Assembly (NCBI GenBank): GCA_021773645.1
Contig: JAJFJU010000015.1
Coordinates: 186,001 to 250,000 of the forward strand
Direction: 5' to 3'
Length of the DNA stretch: 64,000 bases
Source: Gammaproteobacteria bacterium
GTDB taxonomy: Bacteria > Pseudomonadota > Gammaproteobacteria > HK1
The notes beneath the pieces are model-generated. The model was not told the DNA's origin. It ran no database searches and worked only from the letters and a program-made list of their open reading frames with translations. Position numbers and translations under genes: made by a program. Positions 49,206 through 55,814 of the stretch are shown here, piece by piece. Within the stretch, counting starts at the first letter, position 1. The number at the start of each line of letters is the position of its first letter.

Positions 49206-50075
49206 TTATTCTTCACAGTACTTGGGCGGCTTCCATTCCTGGATCAACCGTTTGCCTGCTGAAATTTCTCCCGGGGTCATGGTGCTAGCCAATTCCTCCA
49301 GTTTTATTCCCAGCCAATGGATTTTCTGCTGCCTTTTGGTGGGAAGAGAGCGCCATCTGTTTAGCCAGGCAAGGGCTTTCTCCTCTTTTTGCAATGTCAC
49401 TCGTGCGATGCCGAGCCATTTATAGGCTTGAATCTCATCTGGATGGGTGCCCGCTCCATGTGTATAGGCTCTAGCCAGGTCATACTGCTCGTCAACACTT
49501 CCGCATACTGCGTCTTGCTCTATGCCTCTGAATTCTATGTTATACAGGCTACAGATAGCGCCCTTGGATGAGACCGGCACATAGTTGATCTCCGGTTCTA
49601 GAAATTGGGCCTTCTCAATCCACTTCTTTGCTGCCTCCGTATCTACTTGAGCCAAAACTGCTCTTGTCCCCCGACCTGAATGAAGCAAACCCCGTGACAC
49701 AGCCACCACAAGCAGCTCGCCAACACTGAAACCGGGTTGTAAGTACCCGGATATCACGTAATAGCTTTCTCCTTTTTCTGCATACAGGTCCACGCACCTC
49801 AGGCGTGACGGATGATAGGGCACATCAATCAAATGCTGGCCAGGCTCCAGTTCTACCCACGTGTACTCACCCATTCCCAGCACCGCTACTTTTTTCTCAC
49901 TCACATAGATATCGGGGTGGTAGGCCATGGCATCCGGTCGAAAAATATACAGCATCGCCCGCTCCGGGTTGCTGTTTTGGACTTCCTCGAATGCCGGTCC
50001 GATGGCACAACCGAGCAGAAGGAGAGAGCAGATAAGCAGGATCGAAAATCCTGATAGACGAGCCGAAAAGGCCAT
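49206..50075 (-). CDS. Predicted lipoprotein with DUF2846-like domain and Sel1-like C-terminus
   Basis: A 289-aa exported protein. A lipobox-like LLLLGC ends the N-terminal hydrophobic segment (Cys at about residue 23). Residues about 35-140 (AMLYIFRPDAM, GEYTWVELEPGQHLIDV, GESYYVISGYLQPGF) resemble the DUF2846 beta-sandwich found in small envelope lipoproteins. The C-terminal third has a Sel1/TPR-like YDLARAYTHGAGTHPDEIQ and a helical tail. Function unknown. It starts 3 bp after the next gene upstream, so it is the last gene of a three-gene minus-strand set of exported proteins (49206-51362). Confidence 0.6.
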   Translation of the reverse strand: MAFSARLSGFSILLICSLLLLGCAIGPAFEEVQNSNPERAMLYIFRPDAMAYHPDIYVSEKKVAVLGMGEYTWVELEPGQHLIDVPYHPSRLRCVDLYAEKGESYYVISGYLQPGFSVGELLVVAVSRGLLHSGRGTRAVLAQVDTEAAKKWIEKAQFLEPEINYVPVSSKGAICSLYNIEFRGIEQDAVCGSVDEQYDLARAYTHGAGTHPDEIQAYKWLGIARVTLQKEEKALAWLNRWRSLPTKRQQKIHWLGIKLEELASTMTPGEISAGKRLIQEWKPPKYCEE

Positions 50076-50078
50076 GAT

Positions 50079-50684
50079 TCAGGGCCTGCCGGACGCAACT
50101 ATGGCCTCGTATCCGAGGCTCTCCCACGCAGTAACAAATGCCTGGTAATCTATCATGCGCACGCCCTTTTCCGGATCGCCCAACATTAGTGCTCCGCTGA
50201 AATTATCCATGCCGATAATGGCAACTATGATTTTCCCCCACCAGGCATTCTGCTTCAGGCGCACGATAATCGGGCGGCCGGCATTGATTTCCCGGGCCAG
50301 AATGTCCCGGTTGGCCTTGATGACAAAGGCTTTCAAGCCGTGCTCCTGTAGGATCTCTCGTATTTCTTCCAAGGAGTAATCGTATATCCGGCGCCGTGGA
50401 TTGGAGGCCAGCATGAGTGTCACATTTTCCGGGGATTGCCCCCAATAGCGAAGTACCGCGGCGGCAACGGCTATCCCGGATTTTCGCCTTCCGGATTCGA
50501 AATCCCGTAGGAATACACGATATTTAAGGGCAGAGAAGTCTTTGCGAGAAGCTAAAAAGCTGGGGATCTCTTGGGCTGGCGGGGATGTTGGCTCCGCATT
50601 TTTCAGAAAAGGCAGATCATACTTCGCGCATCCTGGAAACAACGCGAATGAGGTCAACATGAAGAAGAGATAAAGCCATTTCAT
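50079..50684 (-). CDS. Predicted lipoprotein with degenerate C39-like (papain-fold) domain
   Basis: A 201-aa protein with an N-terminal signal ending LFPGC (lipobox-like Cys at about residue 19). The rest resembles the peptidase C39-like fold seen in bacteriocin-exporter leader peptidases: KSGIAVAAAVLRYWGQSPEN, EIREILQEHGLKAFVIKANR, GRPIIVRLKQNAWWGK and LMLGDPEKGVRMIDYQAF. The usual active-site Cys before the AAA helix is replaced (SGIAVAAA), and the usual His before the VxxxG strand is also absent. It is therefore probably a non-catalytic C39-like domain. It lies between two other exported-protein genes. Confidence 0.55.
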   Translation of the reverse strand: MKWLYLFFMLTSFALFPGCAKYDLPFLKNAEPTSPPAQEIPSFLASRKDFSALKYRVFLRDFESGRRKSGIAVAAAVLRYWGQSPENVTLMLASNPRRRIYDYSLEEIREILQEHGLKAFVIKANRDILAREINAGRPIIVRLKQNAWWGKIIVAIIGMDNFSGALMLGDPEKGVRMIDYQAFVTAWESLGYEAIVASGRP

Positions 50685-50729
50685 AAGAATTGCCCCCAGC
50701 CTGCTTCGTACATGGAATATCCAGAGTAC

Positions 50730-51362
50730 TCAGTAGCAGCAATAAGCGGATGGATTTGCCGTCCCAACAATGAGCAGCACCAAAAGAGCCAGCGCCATCA
50801 ACCCTCCAAGTAGCTGCATAGTCTCCTTAAAGTTATAGCCTTCATTTGCCACCTCAAAGGGATCTTCCCCGGTGCTCGGAGTTTCCGGGACTGTTCTCGT
50901 TGCGGGCGGGATTGTCTGCTCAGTTTCGGCAAGGTTTTGGATGATTTCCGCACCGGTCACCTTTTCATTCTCCACCTGAAACGGGCTAGCACTTGTATCG
51001 GAGCTTGCCAGCACTAGTAGCCCGGCCGCTTCGTACCGCTGGTCTGTATCCAAGGATTCATAGAGCTTGGTGTCAGCCTGACTAAAAGAAGTGCGGGGCA
51101 CTCCACGAATAAACGGGGCAGGTATTATTGTTTGAAATGGTTGCTCAGAAAGCTTGGCAGTAGGTGCCAAAGCAGGTGGTTCCACAATCTTTGGTTGTCG
51201 AACACCATCGAGGGATTGGTAGAACTGGGTGTCTACATAAGTAAAAGAGGTGCGGGGGATTTCGCCGGCCCAGCTTGGAGTAGACCAGGTGAACAGACGA
51301 AACAGCATAAGAGTGATGCAAATAAGTGCCGTGCCTGAACGCAGACGAAGGGAGATAAGCAT
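50730..51362 (-). CDS. Exported protein with internal PRTSF repeat and C-terminal membrane anchor
   Basis: A protein I do not recognise. The start at ATG 51362 is chosen for its strong TAGGAGGT ribosome site and gives 210 aa; a frame from 51413 is less likely. A signal peptide ends near TPSWAG (about residue 33). Two copies of a repeat follow: IPRTSFTYVDTQFYQSLDG and VPRTSFSQADTKLYESLDT. The middle is Pro/Thr rich. One hydrophobic span (GGLMALALLVLLIVG) lies close to the C-terminus NPSAYCCY. It is first in the three-gene cluster with the C39-like and DUF2846-like lipoproteins. Confidence 0.55.
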   Translation of the reverse strand: MLISLRLRSGTALICITLMLFRLFTWSTPSWAGEIPRTSFTYVDTQFYQSLDGVRQPKIVEPPALAPTAKLSEQPFQTIIPAPFIRGVPRTSFSQADTKLYESLDTDQRYEAAGLLVLASSDTSASPFQVENEKVTGAEIIQNLAETEQTIPPATRTVPETPSTGEDPFEVANEGYNFKETMQLLGGLMALALLVLLIVGTANPSAYCCY

Positions 51363-51592
51363 GGCGAACCTCCTACAGCAGGCACTACAGCAACCCCCAA
51401 CTTCAGCGTGCACCTGCTCTATATGCTAAGCATAGGACACGAGCCGCTACGATCAAGGAAAGTTCGAATGGAGAGAAAGATTCTAAGCAGGAAACTGCTT
51501 TAGGTCAGGGAATCAAGCAAACCAACAGCTAAAATACAATAAGTTATGTGGGTATCTTAATTATAAAAAATCACTTTTATGGCAGCTGAGGG

Positions 51593-52981
51593 CTAAAGGA
51601 TAAAGTGTCGCAAAACCACCTCGTTCATATCCTTTTCCACGCCCTCATCATCCCGGCCTGCATATTTCTCATAAAGCCCAGCAGCCACTTTCTGGAAGGT
51701 ATCGAGTAGCGCTGAGTCAAAGTGGTTTCCCCGCGATTCCTCCAGGATAGCCATGGTTTTTTCCAAGCTGAAGGCCTCTTTGTAAGGCCGCTGGGAGGTC
51801 AAGGCATCAAAGACATCAACAATTGCGAAAATTCGTGCAGAAAGCGGGATGGCATCGCCACTCAAACCTTGAGGGTAACCACTGCCATCGAACTTCTCGT
51901 GATGGCCATGCACCACAGCCACGGCATCCTGCAACCACGGAGAATTGGCCACAATATCAACCCCATGCTGAACATGGGTCTTCATAATCTCGAATTCCTC
52001 CGCATCCAGCTTGCCCGGCTTAAGCAAAATGAGGTCACTGATGCCAATTTTTCCCACATCATGGAGAAAGGCGCCCTTGATTAACGAACGGATGGCCGGG
52101 GTATCCAGTCCGACCAGCTCAGCGAGTTTTACCGAATACAGAACTACACGATAATTATGCTGATGGGTGTCGCTATCACGCTTGGCGATACTGCTACCTA
52201 ATACTTCCAGGCTGTGAAGATTTGCGGTTAGCAGCTCGTGGGAGGCGCGTAATATTCGGCGATGCATGCGGAGAATGAGTGGGAAAAGGAAAAAGGTGGT
52301 TACCAGCACGCTGATAATCACGAAAGCAACGATGGCAAACACGGATTTTTTTATCTCTGACACCATATTTGGGTCGGCGCGATAGATGCCTTCGAAATAG
52401 CCGATAAGCCGACCGTCCGGTGCTGACATAGGCAGTAGCACACGCATATAGACCTGCCCGTAAATGAGTAGCTTTTTGTATACAAACGACTTGTCATCGG
52501 GAAATGCATGTCTGTATTTATCAAAAATTGCACCAATGGCCGTAAGTCCAGAATGGGACAGTTCAGCGACCTTTTTACGATAAGGGCTATATATTTCCGA
52601 CAGAATGAAATGCCCGCCGACAAATGCCCGCCGACTGTCTATGAAAGTCCTTAGTTGCGACTCGATCAGTTGTTTGTCCGGCTGGGGTTTGCTCAGGGCA
52701 CCGGATACCAATGCCGCAATCAACACTGATTCGTGGCGAGCAGCCCCGACCAGCAATTCATCCATTTGCTCCAGTTGATAGAAAAATGCTGCACCACCAA
52801 GGCTTAAGGAAAGGAGAACCGCTGCAAGACCAAAGCGAATTAGCAGGGTTTTGCGCAGTTGAGAAATATCAGAAAAGGCGAATAACTGACGTACGCGCTG
52901 AATAAATCCGAGAGTAGGTGATTCAGAAAGGGGCGCGATCGAGAAAACTGAGTTCGGCTGCATGCTGGACCTTGAAATCAT
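51593..52981 (-). CDS. Membrane HD-GYP domain protein (putative c-di-GMP phosphodiesterase)
   Basis: A 462-aa signalling protein. An N-terminal membrane span (about 45-67) leads to an extracytoplasmic sensor region (about 70-195), followed by a second span (about 200-220) and a cytoplasmic HD-GYP domain. Visible catalytic motifs are FLHDVGKIGISD (HD plus K), HVQHGVDIV, VVHGHHEKFDGSGYPQGL (the HHE and GYP motifs) and FAIVDVFDALTSQRPYK. This supports c-di-GMP hydrolysis. A 7-bp inverted repeat lies upstream at 52991-53020. A PilZ c-di-GMP receptor gene is at 23664. Confidence 0.88.
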   Translation of the reverse strand: MISRSSMQPNSVFSIAPLSESPTLGFIQRVRQLFAFSDISQLRKTLLIRFGLAAVLLSLSLGGAAFFYQLEQMDELLVGAARHESVLIAALVSGALSKPQPDKQLIESQLRTFIDSRRAFVGGHFILSEIYSPYRKKVAELSHSGLTAIGAIFDKYRHAFPDDKSFVYKKLLIYGQVYMRVLLPMSAPDGRLIGYFEGIYRADPNMVSEIKKSVFAIVAFVIISVLVTTFFLFPLILRMHRRILRASHELLTANLHSLEVLGSSIAKRDSDTHQHNYRVVLYSVKLAELVGLDTPAIRSLIKGAFLHDVGKIGISDLILLKPGKLDAEEFEIMKTHVQHGVDIVANSPWLQDAVAVVHGHHEKFDGSGYPQGLSGDAIPLSARIFAIVDVFDALTSQRPYKEAFSLEKTMAILEESRGNHFDSALLDTFQKVAAGLYEKYAGRDDEGVEKDMNEVVLRHFIL

Positions 52982-52990
52982 GAGTGCGTT

Positions 52991-53020
52991 GTTACCGTGC
53001 GCTTCATAACTAACGGTAAC
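52991..53020. promoter_or_regulatory. Inverted repeat upstream of HD-GYP gene
   Basis: GTTACCG (52991-52997) and CGGTAAC (53014-53020) are perfect inverted arms separated by 16 bp, just upstream of the HD-GYP start codon. This is a plausible operator. It could alternatively belong to the decayed element to its right. Confidence 0.4.
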
Positions 53021-53024
53021 CCCA

Positions 53025-53129
53025 TTATCGGCAGGACGTATGTTTACTGTAGCTTCTCAGGTACTGGGTTGGCAGGGTGGGCAGATTGCCCAAGAAGCCG
53101 TCTCTTAGCATTTGGCTTGTGACGCTCAC
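53025..53129 (-). pseudogene. Truncated 5' copy of the dif-element regulator gene
   Basis: From a GTG at 53129 the frame reads SVTSQMLRDGFLGNLPTLP, nearly the same as the start of the intact gene at 54342 (SLTSQLLRDGFMGNLPTLP). It then diverges and stops after 34 codons. It is part of the 113-bp direct repeat and shows that a second element copy once lay here. Confidence 0.7.
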
Positions 53130-53183
53130 AGCACAACGCTTTCGGCCCGTTTCTGGCCGGTGCTGTAGTGCGCATAATGGATA
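53071..53183. repeat. 113-bp direct repeat, left copy (degenerate att)
   Basis: About 102 of 113 bases agree, by hand count, with 54284-54396. It ends with AGTGCGCATAA (53167-53177) and TGGATA (53178-53183), identical to the XerC arm and centre of the dif site at 54380. The next 11 bases (GTTTGGTCATA) match the XerD arm at only 5 positions. This looks like an element-derived attachment site. Confidence 0.8.
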
Positions 53184-53242
53184 GTTTGGTCATATTGCCC
53201 TCGGTTATAGCAAAAAAAGAGTGGGGGAGAACAAGGGATTAC

Positions 53243-53303
53243 CCCCGTGGGTCCACCGTCCGTCGTTCGCGATAGAGAGCGCGACGACCCGTGGACTACG
53301 GGG
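53243..53303. other. 61-bp branched hairpin inside the dif element
   Basis: Four successive stems pair across the segment: CCCCGT/ACGGGG, GTCCAC/GTGGAC, GTCGT/ACGAC and CGCG/CGCG, with small bulges and an ATAGAGAG loop. It lies between the 178-aa gene and the left att, where ssDNA phages carry packaging or second-strand-origin hairpins. Function is inferred. Confidence 0.6.
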
Positions 53304-53334
53304 ATAATCGAGAGAATTGAAGGGCTTAGGCCCA

Positions 53335-53871
53335 TTAAGTGCGCCCTCCCTTGCGCGGTGCGGTGCACCGAAAAAAATTATCCAAGGTGAGGTCTTCCCA
53401 CCCGCCGGGAATGCCGTCCATGGCCACCAGCACATCCCAGCGGTTTTCGTGAAAGTAGATGCTCTCCACCTTGCCGGTGGTGCCGACTGGGTAACAAGCA
53501 TCCCAAATCTTCACCACACGCACAGATTGCCCCGGCAGGGTGAGTAACAGGGCCGGGTCATGGCTTACCCTTGCCATCACCTCCAGCGGGTCAGAGACGT
53601 CAAACCAGCCAGTGCCGTCCACGAAATCAACGGAGCGGGTCGTGTTTTGTCTTCCATACGGCACCGGTAAACCCAGCTTTTTCAGGATGCCCAGATGCCG
53701 ATACCACGTCCCACGGCCGACGGTCAGACGTGCCGCCCTCCAGCCCTCAGCCTGAGCGATTGCCCACGTTCTGAAGGCTGACAAACCACCTGCCGGCGAT
53801 GCTGCAGCCGCCATGCATAAACGCCTGACAACGGCCTGTGGCGGTATCATTCCGATGGCTTCAGAAGGCAT
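53335..53871 (-). CDS. Dif-element protein of unknown function with HTH-like segment
   Basis: A 178-aa protein starting at ATG 53871, which has GGGGGG just upstream; a GTG at 53895 is possible but lies inside a palindrome. Residues about 45-70 (RLTVGRGTWYRHLGILKKLG) look like a helix-turn-helix and weakly recall the YRH segment at the C-terminus of filamentous-phage replication proteins (G2P/phage X family). The C-terminal part (VGTTGKVESIYFHENRWDVL) looks like a small beta-barrel. I cannot confirm a replication role. It is downstream of the regulator-like gene in the same orientation and upstream of a long hairpin. Confidence 0.5.
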   Translation of the reverse strand: MPSEAIGMIPPQAVVRRLCMAAAASPAGGLSAFRTWAIAQAEGWRAARLTVGRGTWYRHLGILKKLGLPVPYGRQNTTRSVDFVDGTGWFDVSDPLEVMARVSHDPALLLTLPGQSVRVVKIWDACYPVGTTGKVESIYFHENRWDVLVAMDGIPGGWEDLTLDNFFRCTAPRKGGRT

Positions 53872-53888
53872 AGCGATACCCCCCCGAT

Positions 53889-53931
53889 GTCTCACCTGTG
53901 AGACTAAGTGCCCGTATTACTGTATAGGGCA
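53889..53931. promoter_or_regulatory. Operator-like palindromes between the two dif-element genes
   Basis: GTCTCAC-CT-GTGAGAC (53889-53904) is a perfect 7-bp-arm palindrome. GTGCCC (53908-53913) and GGGCAC (53926-53931) form a second inverted repeat with 12-bp spacing. They lie just upstream of the 178-aa gene, where a phage-type repressor or promoter would act. Confidence 0.5.
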
Positions 53932-53943
53932 CATCCCACCAAT

Positions 53944-54342
53944 TCAGCTCAAACCGGCGCGCCGGGCTGCGCCCAGTGCGTCGGCCTGTCGCTCGCGGTC
54001 CTGACGCTGATAATGGCGCACCAATTCCCGCCAATACGGCAAGCCGTTGATATGCCCAGGTGCCAAGCCGTTGCGACTGACGCCAGGTGGAAACAAGAAA
54101 CCTTCGTGGATTTCCCAGCCTCGCCATTGTGGCCAAGGCAAAAAGCCTGCACGAATAGCCAACAGACGAATTGCGGTGGGATTGGCGGGCCGGTCGTGTA
54201 ACCAGCGCCGGTAGGTCTCTGGCGACACGAAACAGAAATGCGCCGCTTCTTGATTGCTGAACCCACAGAGCAGTTGCAGGCTCGGCAGGGTGGGCAGATT
54301 GCCCATAAAGCCATCTCGTAGCAGTTGGCTTGTAAGGCTCAC
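53944..54342 (-). CDS. Inovirus-associated DUF3653-like regulator
   Basis: A 132-aa protein starting at GTG 54342 (SLTSQLLRDGFMGNLPTLP). It has a HTH-like VSPETYRRWLHDRPANPTAI, then AIRAGFLPWPQWRGWEIHEG and PGHINGLPYWRELVRHYQRQ. This pattern (response to 'SPETWRRW', 'WRGW', 'G-L-YW') is what I recall for DUF3653 phage proteins, which often lie beside filamentous prophages in gammaproteobacteria. A truncated duplicate of its 5' end lies at 53025-53129. It is likely a DNA-binding regulator of the element; function inferred. Confidence 0.5.
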   Translation of the reverse strand: MSLTSQLLRDGFMGNLPTLPSLQLLCGFSNQEAAHFCFVSPETYRRWLHDRPANPTAIRLLAIRAGFLPWPQWRGWEIHEGFLFPPGVSRNGLAPGHINGLPYWRELVRHYQRQDRERQADALGAARRAGLS

Positions 54343-54396
54343 AGCACCACGCTTTCGGCCTCATTCTGGCCGGTGCTGTAGTGCGCATAATGGATA
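54284..54396. repeat. 113-bp direct repeat, right copy
   Basis: Right copy of the repeat at 53071-53183. It includes the first codons of the regulator gene, its upstream region and the XerC arm plus centre of dif. Eleven mismatches were counted by hand. Confidence 0.8.
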
Positions 54397-54407
54397 TTAT
54401 GTTAAAT
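54380..54407. other. dif: dif, chromosome dimer resolution site (XerC/XerD)
   Basis: XerC arm AGTGCGCATAA (54380-54390), centre TGGATA (54391-54396) and XerD arm TTATGTTAAAT (54397-54407). Compared with E. coli dif only the first base and one central base differ (26 of 28 identical). In Gammaproteobacteria this site is normally single-copy per chromosome and lies in the terminus. The XerD arm is perfect, unlike in the left copy, so this is the site most likely to work. Confidence 0.88.
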
Positions 54408-54538
54408 AGAGGTCGCTAAGTATAAATATGGCTGTAGAAAAACCAGCCCATGCCAATGAGTCTCTTTAATGGCTCTGTGTATGAGTCGTCACGTGCCTCG
54501 TTAGGAGCGCGCGTCACTACTGCTCGCTGAGCGGCTTA

Positions 54539-55018
54539 TCACGCAAGCGAATACCGTTTGCGGATTTCCATGAGTAGACCATCAGCCGCTGCCTGTACGA
54601 GGTCGAGCACATGGTCGAACCCATCCCTACCACCATAATAAGGATCTGGTACTTCCACCGTGGAGACCTCCGGTGCAAAATCCAGAAACAGAGACAATTT
54701 GCCCTCAAGTCCGGGCGGACAAAGAATTTCGAGACTGGCAAAATTATCGCGGTCCATGGCCAGCACGTAGTCAAAGTCCTTGAAATCCCGTGGCCTCACC
54801 TGACGGGCTCGTTGAGCACTAATATCAATGCCTCGGCCTGCAGCGGTGGTAATTCCACGTGGATCAGGGGGCTCACTAACATGGTAGGAATGCGTCGCCG
54901 CTGAGTCGATATCTATCGCATCGCTCAGACCATGCTTTTCAACCAAGTGCGAAAAACTTCCTTCTGCCAGCGGTGAGCGACAAATATTTCCCATACAAAC
55001 AAATAGCACCCTGATCAT
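54539..55018 (-). CDS. Low-molecular-weight protein-tyrosine phosphatase
   Basis: A 159-aa LMW-PTP. The P-loop CMGNICRSP gives Cys8-x5-Arg14, and the general-acid Asp lies in EVPDPYYGG near residue 124. In many gammaproteobacteria this gene follows kdsB in the comEC-exbBD-lpxK-kdsB-ptp-murB-rne cluster, and the same order is kept here as far as this gene. A region of 130 bp without a gene follows, then the dif site, in place of murB. Substrate unknown; relatives act on polysaccharide tyrosine kinases or stress proteins. Confidence 0.94.
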   Translation of the reverse strand: MIRVLFVCMGNICRSPLAEGSFSHLVEKHGLSDAIDIDSAATHSYHVSEPPDPRGITTAAGRGIDISAQRARQVRPRDFKDFDYVLAMDRDNFASLEILCPPGLEGKLSLFLDFAPEVSTVEVPDPYYGGRDGFDHVLDLVQAAADGLLMEIRKRYSLA

Positions 55019-55045
55019 TTTTTTACCTCGAAATCCTTAGTTGTT

Positions 55046-55813
55046 TCACAAAATCATTTTTTCCATCAAACACTTGACCCGTTCCAGATCCTCAGGTGTA
55101 TCAACCCCAGGACCAGGGTTTTCCAGTGCCTCTGCAACATGAATCCGGTAGCCGTGGTAAAGCACTCTTAATTGTTCGAGGGATTCTGCTTTTTCCAGCT
55201 TGCAGGGTGTGAGCTTTGGATAGTTAAGGAGAAAATCAGCGCGGTAGGAATAGATGCCAAGATGCCTTGAATAAGTTGAATTATCAGGTAGTTGACCCGG
55301 AGTTTTAAGAAATTCATCACGATCCCATGGCAGTGGTGCTCGGCTAAAGTAGAGGGCGTAACCTTGGCGGTCCAGCACCACCTTGACCACGTTTGGATCG
55401 AATAAATCCGTGGCTGATTCAATCGGCTCACACAGGGTGGCCATGGCTGCATCTTCATTGGCGGCCAGATTAGTCGCTACCTGTTCGATCAGGGCGGACG
55501 GCATCAGTGGTTCATCACCTTGAAGATTGACCACTACATGGTCGGTGGGCAACTGTCGACGTTCCACCACCTCTGCCGCTCGCTCGCTACCGGAGCGATG
55601 TTCTATAGAGGTGAGCATGACTTCGGCATCAAAGCCCCTGGCCGCATCGACGATGCGGGCATCATCGGTGGCAATGATCACATTGCTTGCTGCACTTTCG
55701 CAGGCGCGCTCATAGACGTGCTGCAACATCGGCTTGCCACAGATATCCAACAGGGGTTTCCCTGGCAGACGGGTGGAGGCGAAGCGAGCGGGAATGATGA
55801 CGGTGTAGCCCAT
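55046..55813 (-). CDS. kdsB: 3-deoxy-manno-octulosonate cytidylyltransferase
   Basis: Activates Kdo as CMP-Kdo for lipopolysaccharide inner core synthesis. The 255-aa protein has the nucleotide-binding start [44 protein letters not shown] and [11 protein letters not shown], with the C-terminal [13 protein letters not shown]. It starts one base after the lpxK stop on the same strand. The small ycaR (Trm112-like) gene that usually lies between lpxK and kdsB is absent here. Confidence 0.97.
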   Translation of the reverse strand: MGYTVIIPARFASTRLPGKPLLDICGKPMLQHVYERACESAASNVIIATDDARIVDAARGFDAEVMLTSIEHRSGSERAAEVVERRQLPTDHVVVNLQGDEPLMPSALIEQVATNLAANEDAAMATLCEPIESATDLFDPNVVKVVLDRQGYALYFSRAPLPWDRDEFLKTPGQLPDNSTYSRHLGIYSYRADFLLNYPKLTPCKLEKAESLEQLRVLYHGYRIHVAEALENPGPGVDTPEDLERVKCLMEKMIL

Positions 55814-55814
55814 A

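Larger units (their letters stand above)
53178..54390. mobile_element. Small Xer-dependent (IMEX/inovirus-like) element integrated at dif
   Basis: About 1.2 kb bounded on the left by a partial dif-like att (53167-53183) and on the right by a full dif site. It carries two minus-strand genes, operator-like palindromes and a long hairpin. Filamentous phages and satellites such as CTX and Xanthomonas Cf elements integrate at dif by borrowing XerC/XerD, leaving this kind of boundary. No coat, zot or recombinase gene is present, so it is either a deleted prophage or a minimal satellite. Confidence 0.65.

Noticed and set aside
53167-53193. A second functional dif site at the left repeat
   Set aside because: The XerC arm and centre match, but the XerD arm matches at only 5 of 11 bases. 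It is better explained as an element att half-site.
53071-54396. Insertion sequence with terminal direct repeats
   Set aside because: No transposase motif in either gene, and the repeats end precisely in dif-like sequence, which fits Xer integration instead.
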